From positions 67,328 to 131,327 of the forward strand of contig NZ_WTLI01000006.1 of NCBI RefSeq assembly GCF_011421635.1: 64,000 bases of DNA, in the 5' to 3' direction. The position numbers were made by a program, and so were the translations under genes. Shown here one piece after another: positions 17,967 to 26,117 of the stretch. Every line of letters starts with the position of its first letter. The first letter of the stretch is position 1. The notes beneath the pieces were generated by a model, which was not told where the DNA came from, searched no databases, and saw only the letters and a program-made list of their open reading frames with translations. This DNA is from Paenibacillus turpanensis. Its GTDB lineage: Bacteria; Bacillota; Bacilli; Paenibacillales; YIM-B00363.

Positions 17967-18854
17967 ATGTGGTATGTCATTGCGCTACTTAGCGCCATTG
18001 TTTTTGGCTTTGCCGGCCTATTTATGAAAATCAGCCAAGCAAAGGGCGGACGCCATGATGAGCTTCTGCTTGGCCTTTATACAACGGGCACGGTTGGCTT
18101 TTTGATTAACGCGCTAGCGGAGGGAAATATCGTTTTTGACGATTGGCGGATATGGGCTGCCGGCTTGATCGTAGGGATCGGCTCGGCTTGGGGGAATGCC
18201 GTCTTTATGAAGGCGTTGGATTACGGTCCGGCAAGTCTTACGTCGCCTTTAACCAACACGAATATCGTACTGATTATTGCGATGTCCATGCTGTGGTACG
18301 GGGAGACATTAAGCGGCTCCGAGTGGCTCGGAATTGCCTGCCTGCTGACTGCGGTCGTGCTTATTTCTTTACGGCCTGGTGAGGCTTTGACGATACGTGA
18401 AAAACGATGGTTCGTCTTTATTTTACTCGCTATTCTGTTGTTTACGTTCCGAAACGGCGGTTTAAAGGTAACACAGGAGCTCAACATGCCGAATACGACG
18501 ATTCTCTTCATTGCTTATTTCTTTTCACTTGTTTGGTTCGCGGGTAAAATCATGACTCGCAGTTACGGTTCAAACTCTAGCGCAGAATCAGCTTCTTCTG
18601 ACTCAAACCTTCGGCGAGACGCGGGTAAAATTGGGTTTCTCTGGGGTTTAGCAGCGGGAGTTTGCTCCTATGCCGGTATGCAGCTGTATTCGGTAGCGCT
18701 TGTAGATGGGCAAGCCAATATTGTCGCTCCGATCTTTGCAACGAATAGTCTTGTCCTGGTATTTGGGGCGATTCTCCTTTACCGGGAACGGCTTACCCTA
18801 AAACAAACAGCCGCGCTGTCCCTGCTCGTGCTCGGGCTTGTACTGGTACGGTAA
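17967..18854 (+). CDS. EamA-family (DMT) transporter
   Basis: A 295-residue protein with about 10 transmembrane helices in two EamA-like halves (first ending near WLGIACLLTAVVLISLRPGEA, second ending in LSLLVLGLVLVR) of the drug/metabolite transporter superfamily. The substrate is unknown. ATG 17967 is the first start after an in-frame TGA at 17961 and has no close ribosome site. The strong AGGAGAGG (17924-17931) is about 36 bases upstream, which is odd and is discussed in the findings. Confidence 0.85.
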   Translation: MWYVIALLSAIVFGFAGLFMKISQAKGGRHDELLLGLYTTGTVGFLINALAEGNIVFDDWRIWAAGLIVGIGSAWGNAVFMKALDYGPASLTSPLTNTNIVLIIAMSMLWYGETLSGSEWLGIACLLTAVVLISLRPGEALTIREKRWFVFILLAILLFTFRNGGLKVTQELNMPNTTILFIAYFFSLVWFAGKIMTRSYGSNSSAESASSDSNLRRDAGKIGFLWGLAAGVCSYAGMQLYSVALVDGQANIVAPIFATNSLVLVFGAILLYRERLTLKQTAALSLLVLGLVLVR

Positions 18855-18895
18855 GCCGTTCTTCATTGCAAAATAGATTGTGGAACGAAAAAAGA

Positions 18896-19375
18896 TTACA
18901 TAGGAGTAACATTGGAGGAAGCGTCATTTTTATTTTTGTTAAGTATCAACATCATTGAACCTTTTATTAAATAAAACGAGAAGGCCAATAAATACCCATA
19001 AATAAATCCATGTAGGATCCCCCACCACACACTATCTACAATAAATGGGAAAATAACTACCGGAGAAAACCTAAGCAACAATGAGATTCTACTTAAGACA
19101 ACACGCTGTGATCTTGGTAAAGATTGATTTATTTCTTTAATCAGGTTCCTAACCTTTTCCCCTGTAAGAGGACCTTCCATTATTTTATGCTCAATATATA
19201 GACAATTAAAAGTTAAAAAGAAATGCCCTAGAATTCCTCCAACAAGAACGGCGACGACTTTATTAGGGATAACAAAGTATAAGAGTATATTGAGTAAAAT
19301 TACTATAGCAATGGAAGGAATATTATATCTCAGCATTCGAACGGAATAGTTGTACAAATATGTATTATTATCCAA
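18896..19375 (-). CDS. Unrecognised AT-rich membrane protein
   Basis: A 159-residue protein with about four hydrophobic segments (IPSIAIVILLNILLYFVI; VVAVLVGGILGHFFLTFN; a pair near the C-terminus) and a charged cytoplasmic-looking stretch (EHKIMEGPLTGEKVRNLIKE). I chose TTG at 19375 because GAGGTG lies 6 bases upstream; a longer frame to 19426 would start inside the sdhB terminator. Its codons are visibly AT-rich (ATA, TTA, AAT) compared with its neighbours, suggesting acquisition. I do not recognise the family. Confidence 0.65.
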   Translation of the reverse strand: MDNNTYLYNYSVRMLRYNIPSIAIVILLNILLYFVIPNKVVAVLVGGILGHFFLTFNCLYIEHKIMEGPLTGEKVRNLIKEINQSLPRSQRVVLSRISLLLRFSPVVIFPFIVDSVWWGILHGFIYGYLLAFSFYLIKGSMMLILNKNKNDASSNVTPM

Positions 19376-19397
19376 ATAAAACACCTCTATCAGCTCA

Positions 19398-19450
19398 AAA
19401 ATTAAGGTCGAGCCTTGCGTAAACACCGCAAGAGCCCGACCTATTTTTAT
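19398..19450 (-). terminator. Terminator after sdhB
   Basis: A long stem (AGGTCGGGCTCTTGCG with CGCAAGGCTCGACCT on the minus strand) is followed by TTAATTTTTG. It separates sdhCAB from the AT-rich membrane gene, which begins about 25 bp further on. Confidence 0.85.
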
Positions 19451-19476
19451 TTACGCTTTCGCGCCTTATGCTTTGT

Positions 19477-20241
19477 CTAGTTGCCCAACCACTTCATAAA
19501 CAAGTGTTTGGTCGTTTCACGGTTCATCGCTGCAATCGATGTCGTCAACGGAATGCCCTTCGGACAAGACATCACGCAGTTCTGCGAGTTACCGCAGCCT
19601 TCGATGCCGTCGTCCGTCATCAATGCCTCAAGGCGCTCCTCTTTGTTCATTTCACCTGTTGGGTGGGCATTGAACAAACGCACCTGTGAAACCGCGTGAG
19701 GCCCGATAAAGCTGTTGCGCTCGTTTACGTTCGGGCATGCTTCGAGGCATACGCCGCACGTCATGCACTTGGAAAGCTCATACGCCCACTGGCGCTTTGT
19801 TTCCGCCATCCGCGGACCTGGACCCAGGTCATAGGTTCCGTCGATCGGAATCCACGCCTTAACCTTCTTCAGCGCGTTAAACATGCGCTCACGGTTAATG
19901 ACAAGGTCGCGGATGACCGGGAACGTGCTCATCGGCTGAATGCGAATCGGCTGCTCCAGCTTGTCGACAAGCGCCGTACATGCTTGGCGTGGCTTGCCGT
20001 TGATCACCATCGAGCAGGCGCCGCAAACTTCTTCAAGACAGTTGGACTCCCAGCATACCGGCGTTGTTTCTTTACCGGTTGCGTTCTTCGGGTTGCGCTG
20101 AATTTCCATCAGCGCGCTGATCACGTTCATATTCGGGCGGTAAGGAATCTCGAATTCTTCCGTATACGGACGGGAATCGCTGCTTTCCTGACGCGTTACC
20201 GACATTTTAATCGTCCGGTTTTTTACATTTGTATCAGCCAT
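19477..20241 (-). CDS. sdhB: Succinate dehydrogenase iron-sulfur subunit
   Basis: SdhB carries electrons from the flavin subunit to quinone and lies on the cytoplasmic face of the membrane. The 254-residue protein has the [2Fe-2S] ligands (CWESNCLEEVCGACS and a later Cys), then the ferredoxin-like CMTCGVCLEACP and CGNSQNCVMSCPKG clusters for [4Fe-4S] and [3Fe-4S]. A GGGGGAG ribosome site lies 9 bases upstream. It is the third gene of sdhCAB and ends at a strong terminator. Confidence 0.97.
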   Translation of the reverse strand: MADTNVKNRTIKMSVTRQESSDSRPYTEEFEIPYRPNMNVISALMEIQRNPKNATGKETTPVCWESNCLEEVCGACSMVINGKPRQACTALVDKLEQPIRIQPMSTFPVIRDLVINRERMFNALKKVKAWIPIDGTYDLGPGPRMAETKRQWAYELSKCMTCGVCLEACPNVNERNSFIGPHAVSQVRLFNAHPTGEMNKEERLEALMTDDGIEGCGNSQNCVMSCPKGIPLTTSIAAMNRETTKHLFMKWLGN

Positions 20242-20264
20242 GGCTCATTTCTCCCCCTTCATTC

Positions 20265-22019
20265 TTAGTTGGATTTTTTATCCGTGGTGTAATCGCGCTT
20301 ACGCGGTTTAATGAGCGATACGTCGATTTCTTCATACGAAATTTCCGGACCTTCGGCCGTCCACTTCGCTTTCGTTGTTTTCATGAATTCCTCGTCATTA
20401 CGATCCGGGAATTCCGGCTTATAGTGAGCGCCGCGGCTCTCATTACGCATCAAAGCGCCCAGCGTCATCGCTTCCGCAAGCTCTAACATGTTCCAAAGCT
20501 GGCGGGTAAACGGTACGCCTTGGTTGCTCCAGCGTGCAGTATCAGTAATGTTGATCTTTTGGTAACGCTCTTTCAGCTCTTTGATCTTAGCGATGGTTTC
20601 TTCAAGCTTCTTGTTGTAACGTACAACCGTCATGTTGTCGATCATCACTTCGCCAAGCTCTTTATGAAGCACGTATGCATTTTCGTTGCCGTCCATCTTA
20701 AGGAGCGCTTCGTATGCAGCCGTCTGCTTCTGCTTCTCGCGGTCAAATACCGTGCTAGAAACGTCCTCAGCGGACTTCTTCAAGCCCTTGATGTACTCCA
20801 GCGCCTTCGGTCCTGCAACCATGCCGCCGAAAATCGAAGAAAGCAGCGAGTTCGCGCCGAGACGGTTGGCACCGTGATATTGATAATCGCACTCCCCTGC
20901 AGCAAACAAGCCCGGGATGTTCGTCATTTGGTTGTAGTCGACCCACAGTCCGCCCATCGAGTAGTGAACCGCCGGGAAGATCTTCATCGGAATCTTACGC
21001 GGATCATCACCCATGAACTTCTCGTAAATTTCAATGATACCGCCGAGCTTAACGTCAAGCTCCTTCGGATCCTTATGCGAAAGATCAAGGTAAACCATGT
21101 TTTCGCCGTTGATGCCGAGCTTCAAGTCGACACAAACGTGGAAAATTTCGCGAGTTGCGATATCACGCGGAACGAGGTTTCCGTAAGCCGGGTATTTTTC
21201 CTCAAGGAAGTACCATGGCTTGCCGTCCTTGTACGTCCATACGCGTCCGCCTTCACCGCGCGCCGATTCGGACATCAAACGAAGCTTGTCGTCGCCCGGA
21301 ATTGCCGTCGGGTGAATCTGGATAAATTCGCCGTTCGCATAGTATACGCCCTGCTGGTACACAGCAGAAGCAGCTGTACCCGTATTAATAACCGAGTTCG
21401 TCGATTTGCCGAAAATAATACCAGGGCCGCCTGTCGCCAAGATTACCGCGTCTGCTTTAAACTCGCGGATTTCCATGCTGCGCAGATCCTGCGCCGTAAT
21501 CCCGCGGCAAATGCCGTCATCGTCCACAACTGCAGACGTGAACTCCCAGTGCTCGTACTTCTGCACGAGCCCCGCCGTTTCCCAACGGCGAACCTGCTCG
21601 TCAAGCGCGTACAGCAGCTGCTGGCCTGTCGTTGCCCCTGCGAATGCTGTACGGTGGTGCTTCGTTCCGCCGAAACGACGGAAGTCAAGCAAGCCCTCCG
21701 GCGTACGGTTAAACATAACGCCCATCCGGTCCATCAAGTGAATGATGCCAGGCGCAGCGTCACACATCGCTTTAACCGGCGGCTGGTTCGCAAGGAAGTC
21801 CCCGCCGTATACTGTATCGTCAAAGTGTTCCCAAGGGGAATCGCCTTCACCTTTTGTATTTACTGCTCCATTAATGCCGCCCTGCGCGCACACCGAGTGC
21901 GAACGCTTCACAGGAACGAGCGAAAACAAATCGACGTGCACTCCAGCTTCCGCAACCTTTACGGCTGCCATTAAGCCGGCCAAACCTCCGCCGACGATAA
22001 TAACTTTCGATTTCGCCAT
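20265..22019 (-). CDS. sdhA: Succinate dehydrogenase flavoprotein subunit
   Basis: SdhA oxidises succinate to fumarate in the TCA cycle, with FAD bound covalently. The 584-residue protein has the FAD-binding GGGLAGLMAA (about 10-19), the covalent FAD His in RSHSVCAQGGING (H41), HPTAIPG and the active-site SESARGEGGRVW. AAAGGAG lies about 11 bases before the ATG. It lies between sdhC and sdhB with short gaps (16 and 23 bp). Confidence 0.97.
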   Translation of the reverse strand: MAKSKVIIVGGGLAGLMAAVKVAEAGVHVDLFSLVPVKRSHSVCAQGGINGAVNTKGEGDSPWEHFDDTVYGGDFLANQPPVKAMCDAAPGIIHLMDRMGVMFNRTPEGLLDFRRFGGTKHHRTAFAGATTGQQLLYALDEQVRRWETAGLVQKYEHWEFTSAVVDDDGICRGITAQDLRSMEIREFKADAVILATGGPGIIFGKSTNSVINTGTAASAVYQQGVYYANGEFIQIHPTAIPGDDKLRLMSESARGEGGRVWTYKDGKPWYFLEEKYPAYGNLVPRDIATREIFHVCVDLKLGINGENMVYLDLSHKDPKELDVKLGGIIEIYEKFMGDDPRKIPMKIFPAVHYSMGGLWVDYNQMTNIPGLFAAGECDYQYHGANRLGANSLLSSIFGGMVAGPKALEYIKGLKKSAEDVSSTVFDREKQKQTAAYEALLKMDGNENAYVLHKELGEVMIDNMTVVRYNKKLEETIAKIKELKERYQKINITDTARWSNQGVPFTRQLWNMLELAEAMTLGALMRNESRGAHYKPEFPDRNDEEFMKTTKAKWTAEGPEISYEEIDVSLIKPRKRDYTTDKKSN

Positions 22020-22035
22020 GACCGTTCACTCTCCT

Positions 22036-22713
22036 TTACTGTAGATAAGCAACTGCTGTTTGTACCGTATTGAAAGCCGTATGCGCAAACTCTTCATCCG
22101 CAAATGCACGGAGAGAAAGAATGAACATGACGGACATGACGACGAATAATGTCATCCAAATATAAGAGGATACGCGCTGTGCACGCGGACCAACCGTAAC
22201 GCCCCATGCCACCAGGAACGACCACATGCCGTTACAGAAGTGGAATACGGCGGCAACAATACCGATGACATAAATCGTAAACATCAGCGGGCTTGTCGCT
22301 ACGGAGTGAATTACACTGCCCACTTCTTCTTGTGCAACTTGTCCGAGCGCAATTTGCATACGCGTTTGCCAGAAGTGCCACGCAACGAATACGAGCGTAA
22401 TGACACCGGTCACGCGCTGCAGTGTAAACATCATATTCCGGAAATAAGAATACCGGTTTACATTCGCATTGGACGTGTATGCTACATAGAGACCGTAAAC
22501 GCCATGGTATAGAAGCGGCAGCCAAATGCCGACGATCTCCAATACCAAGATCAGCGGAAGATGATGAAGCTTTTCAACCGCTTCGTAGAAGCCCTCTGCC
22601 CCACGTTGATGCGCCGCATAGTTCGTAATTAGATGCTCGACGATAAAGAATCCCAGCGGGATGACGCCGAGCAGCGAGTGAAGCTTGCGGTAAAAATACG
22701 AATTCCCTTTCAT
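22036..22713 (-). CDS. sdhC: Succinate dehydrogenase cytochrome b558 subunit
   Basis: The membrane anchor of the Bacillus-type succinate:menaquinone reductase, with about five transmembrane helices and several buried His residues as potential heme b ligands (for example H27/H36-region EHLITNYAAH, WHFWQ). With the ATG at 22713 it is 225 residues, slightly longer than the B. subtilis protein. GAGGGGG lies about 11 bases upstream. The open frame continues to 22839 without a ribosome site. It is the first gene of sdhCAB and is divergent from a LysR gene. Confidence 0.93.
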   Translation of the reverse strand: MKGNSYFYRKLHSLLGVIPLGFFIVEHLITNYAAHQRGAEGFYEAVEKLHHLPLILVLEIVGIWLPLLYHGVYGLYVAYTSNANVNRYSYFRNMMFTLQRVTGVITLVFVAWHFWQTRMQIALGQVAQEEVGSVIHSVATSPLMFTIYVIGIVAAVFHFCNGMWSFLVAWGVTVGPRAQRVSSYIWMTLFVVMSVMFILSLRAFADEEFAHTAFNTVQTAVAYLQ

Positions 22714-22972
22714 GTTCCGTAAATCCCCCTCATCTCGTTTGGCGAATGGTGTTGAAAATTGTCCACCACGCTCAAAAACACCATCTTTCATTCTACTTCC
22801 CCGGTAGGAAAGCGTCAACAAAATGGTGCCTGAAAGCAAAAAAGACGACCCTCAACGTCTTTTGAACAAACTGTGAACAATTTATTGCTATAATAGTAAC
22901 TCCATTTCGCTTATAATGGTAGTGCAAAGTTCGGATAACTTTTTATGCAAAATCATCATAAGGAGAAACAGA

Positions 22973-23869
22973 ATGATTGAACACTTCGATATTTTTGCTG
23001 CCATTGTCGAAAATCAAAGCATGAATAAAGCATCGGAAAAGCTGAACCTGTCCCAGCCGGCCTTATCCCGGAAGATCGCCGGCCTCGAGGAAGAGCTCGG
23101 CGTCAAGCTGTTCTACCGCAAGGGCAAGCGGCTTGAGCTGACCCGGATCGGACATTTGACCTACGAGTATGCGGTCGAAATGCGCAATCTTCAGGAACGC
23201 TATATGCGAATGCTTTCCGAATTCAAAACGCCGCAAAACCCAAGAGTGATGATCGGAGCCAGCCTTACGACACTCCAGTCCACCCTTCCCGATCTGCTGT
23301 CCTTCCTCAACTCGCGGAAAACGGATCTCGATGTCAAGGTCGTTACCGGAAAAACACACGAAATTGTCGAGCTTGTCCTGCAAAAACGCGTTGATATCGG
23401 AGTCGTCGCACAGGAAGTAAATGAACCCGATTTATCATCGATTCCGCTGCTTGAAGACAAGCTCATGCTCATCGCACCGGATCACCACAGCTTTGCCGGG
23501 AGCCCGGCCGGATGGTCTTTGAAGGACCTGCACGGACTGCCGATGATCTTGTTTTCAAAAGGAACCTGGTACCGCAAGCTTGTCGACGATTTATTCGAGC
23601 AGCACGGAATCGTCCCCGACGTAAAAATGGAAATCGATTCCTTCGAAGCCATGATCCGGCTTTCAGCAACCTGCGGCTACGCCACCTTGCTGCCAAGATC
23701 GTATGTAAATGCAAATCAGCTGCAGAACAATGGGTTAATCGTTATTCACATTCCCGAGCTAGAGCAGCTGAAACGGGTTACTTCCCTCATTTTCGGGGAT
23801 CGCGAAGCGCTCAGTCCTTCTGTCCGCGAGCTGATCGATTTAACGCTGCAGGAATATATCAAATATTAG
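22973..23869 (+). CDS. LysR-family transcriptional regulator
   Basis: 298 residues with an N-terminal LysR helix-turn-helix (NKASEKLNLSQPALSRKIAGLEEELG) and a C-terminal effector-binding domain. AAGGAG at 22960-22965 selects ATG 22973, so the longer frame from 22916 is not used. It is divergent from sdhCAB across about 260 bp, so it may control succinate dehydrogenase; direct evidence is lacking. Its stop overlaps the ktrA stop by 4 bp, tail to tail. Confidence 0.9.
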   Translation: MIEHFDIFAAIVENQSMNKASEKLNLSQPALSRKIAGLEEELGVKLFYRKGKRLELTRIGHLTYEYAVEMRNLQERYMRMLSEFKTPQNPRVMIGASLTTLQSTLPDLLSFLNSRKTDLDVKVVTGKTHEIVELVLQKRVDIGVVAQEVNEPDLSSIPLLEDKLMLIAPDHHSFAGSPAGWSLKDLHGLPMILFSKGTWYRKLVDDLFEQHGIVPDVKMEIDSFEAMIRLSATCGYATLLPRSYVNANQLQNNGLIVIHIPELEQLKRVTSLIFGDREALSPSVRELIDLTLQEYIKY

Positions 23870-24531
23870 TCTTCAACCGCATGCTCGAAGCGCTCGATTT
23901 GCTCGTTGGTGCCGATAACCACCATCACATCGCGTTCCTGCAGCGTATCGGCGGCGGTCGGCGCGATGATGACGCCGTCCGTTTTATTAATGGCGACAAT
24001 ACTGCAGCCATATCTGGCCCGCGGATCTAAGTCCTTCAGCGTCACGCCGTCCAGCTTGCTTGGTACCGAAAGCTCGGCGATCGTATACTTGTCAGACAGC
24101 TCGATGTAGTCAAGCAGGTTCGGCGTTGCCAGCTGATTAGCCACGCGGATGCCCATATCCCGCTCCGGATAAATAATCCGGTCCACGCCTACCTTTTCCA
24201 GTACGCGTCCGTGAAGCTCCGTTACCGCTTTGGCCACAACCTTTTTCACCCCAAGATCCTTACACAAAATCGCGATCAGGATGCTTGCTTGGATATCGCT
24301 GCCGATCGCCACCACGACGACGTCGAAATTGCGGATGCCGAGTGCCCTCAGCACGTCCTCGTCCGTCGCGTCCGCCGCAACCGTATGCGTCAGCGCTTCG
24401 CTTAAATCATCGACGATCTCCTCGCTTTCATCAATTCCCAGCACTTGATACCCGTGCTTCATCAACTGCTTGGCGACGCTGGAGCCAAACCGCCCCAAGC
24501 CGATCACCGCATATTGAGTTTGTGAAGGCAT
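23866..24531 (-). CDS. ktrA: Potassium uptake RCK subunit (KtrA/KtrC type)
   Basis: A cytoplasmic RCK ring protein that gates the Ktr potassium channel. The 221-residue protein has an RCK_N nucleotide-binding fold (YAVIGLGRFGSSVAKQL, about 7-23; acidic strand end GIDESEE) and an RCK_C domain from about residue 135, where in other Firmicutes c-di-AMP binds. It lies 38 bp after ktrB on the same strand. Confidence 0.93.
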   Translation of the reverse strand: MPSQTQYAVIGLGRFGSSVAKQLMKHGYQVLGIDESEEIVDDLSEALTHTVAADATDEDVLRALGIRNFDVVVVAIGSDIQASILIAILCKDLGVKKVVAKAVTELHGRVLEKVGVDRIIYPERDMGIRVANQLATPNLLDYIELSDKYTIAELSVPSKLDGVTLKDLDPRARYGCSIVAINKTDGVIIAPTAADTLQERDVMVVIGTNEQIERFEHAVED

Positions 24532-24569
24532 TGTTGTATCCCCTATCTCTCTAAATTATGTGTCTCTTG

Positions 24570-25913
24570 CTAGCCTATTGTTATTTTACCTTCGGCATAC
24601 CGATACAATTCTTTTTCCGATTTCGGATTAAGAGCGTACGCCAGTGTAAGCGGTCCAAGTCTACCTGCAAACATCGTCAGCACAATCATTACTTTTCCGA
24701 ATAACGTCAGCTGCGGCGTCAATCCCATCGACAACCCCACCGTCCCAAAGGCGGAAGTAACCTCAAACAAGATCATTAAAAATTGGTGATCCTCCGTCGT
24801 AGACAGCAGCATGGAAACAAACACGACGAGTCCGAGGGCAAGCAGCGTTATCGTCGTCGCCTTTAAAATTCGATCTTTGCCAAGGCGCTGCCGGAACAAT
24901 ACAATGTCCTCCTTGCCTCGGATCATCGCCAGCACGGCGCCTACCAGAGTAGTAAACGTCGTCGTCTTGATTCCACCGCCTGTCGATCCCGGCGAAGCCC
25001 CGATAAACATGAGAACGATGAAAAAGAACTGCGTAGCCTGCCTCATGCCTGCGATGTCAATCGTATTGGCACCTGCCGTACGCGGCGTGACTGCTTGGAA
25101 AAACGATGCCAGCAGCTTGCCCGGAGCACTTAGCGCGCCAAGCGTCTTCGCATTGGAAAACTCAAAAATAAAAATGACAATGGTGGCAAACGCGATTAAG
25201 ATTGCACTTGCGCTCAAAACTACTTTTGAATGTAAGGACAGTCTTCGGGTCCTGCGGAATTCCAGTACGTCCGCCATAACAATAAACCCGATGCCCCCCA
25301 AAATAATGAGCCCACAAGCAACCACATTGACGAGTGTATCCTCTGCGTAAGGCATCAAGCTGCGGAATTCGCCCATTAAGTCAAAGCCGGCATTGTTAAA
25401 CAGCGACACCGCATGGAACACTCCAAAATAAATAGCACGGCCAACAGGCATGTCAAAAGCAAAACGAATGGAAAATAACAAGGCTCCAATGAGTTCAATC
25501 GTAACCGAATACTGAACGACCTTCCGGATCAGCCGGACAATCCCTTCCATGCTCGTCTGATTCATCGCCTCCTGCAAAATCAAGCGCTCGCGGAGAGAAA
25601 TCTTCTTTTTGAAAGCAAACGCGAACAGAGTCGCCATCGTCATGAAGCCGAGTCCACCGATTTGGATCAAGCCCATAATGACCACTTGCCCGAACGCAGA
25701 AAAATACGTTCCTGTGTCAACGACAACGAGTCCCGTCACGCAGGTCGCCGAGGTAGCTGTAAAAAGGGCATCGATAAAGTTCAGAGAGTGGCCGCTCGCG
25801 CTTGAAATCGGCAGCATGAGAAGACCGGTTCCTACCATAATAATAAGCGCAAACCCGATCACCAATATTTGCGGCGGCGACATCCGGGAAATCCAATTTG
25901 GTACATTCAACAC
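24570..25913 (-). CDS. ktrB: Potassium uptake channel subunit (KtrB/KtrD type)
   Basis: The membrane subunit of a Ktr/Trk-family Na+-dependent K+ uptake system. About 447 residues with four repeated M1-P-M2 units; selectivity-filter-like glycines are visible in SATCVTGLVVVDTG, NNAGFDLMG, TPRTAGANTID and TSAFGTVGLSMG. The start is ambiguous: GAGG at 25919-25922 lies 5 bases before GTG 25913 and 8 before TTG 25910. The system keeps turgor and osmotic balance. It is cotranscribed with ktrA. Confidence 0.92.
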   Translation of the reverse strand: MLNVPNWISRMSPPQILVIGFALIIMVGTGLLMLPISSASGHSLNFIDALFTATSATCVTGLVVVDTGTYFSAFGQVVIMGLIQIGGLGFMTMATLFAFAFKKKISLRERLILQEAMNQTSMEGIVRLIRKVVQYSVTIELIGALLFSIRFAFDMPVGRAIYFGVFHAVSLFNNAGFDLMGEFRSLMPYAEDTLVNVVACGLIILGGIGFIVMADVLEFRRTRRLSLHSKVVLSASAILIAFATIVIFIFEFSNAKTLGALSAPGKLLASFFQAVTPRTAGANTIDIAGMRQATQFFFIVLMFIGASPGSTGGGIKTTTFTTLVGAVLAMIRGKEDIVLFRQRLGKDRILKATTITLLALGLVVFVSMLLSTTEDHQFLMILFEVTSAFGTVGLSMGLTPQLTLFGKVMIVLTMFAGRLGPLTLAYALNPKSEKELYRYAEGKITIG

Positions 25914-25963
25914 AAACACCTCTATTTAGGGAAAGATTGTTAATCCCAAAGCGCAATAGTAAG

Positions 25964-25993
25964 ATTATATCGGAGAAACCTAAGCTTCACAAA
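25964..25993 (-). promoter_or_regulatory. Probable ktrBA promoter
   Basis: On the minus strand TTTGTG (25988-25993) and TATAAT (25964-25969) are separated by 18 bases, about 45 bp before the start. I saw no convincing c-di-AMP riboswitch in the short leader. Confidence 0.45.
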
Positions 25994-26117
25994 GGCGTAT
26001 TAGCGGAAAAGAGGCATATTTTCAGCCAAAAACCGTAGATTTCCTTATCATAGGACAAATGTTGCTTTCTTATGCTCGATTTACAGTACAGGAAGGCCGC
26101 GGGAAAGGAGCGTTTTC

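Noticed and set aside
20520-21974. 484-codon open frame antisense to sdhA
   Set aside because: It is a shadow of the conserved sdhA coding strand, has no ribosome site, and its translation is Arg/His/Val-rich without family features.
25920-26100. c-di-AMP (ydaO-type) riboswitch before ktrBA
   Set aside because: The predicted promoter leaves a leader of only about 40 bases, too short, and no recognisable ydaO pattern was seen.
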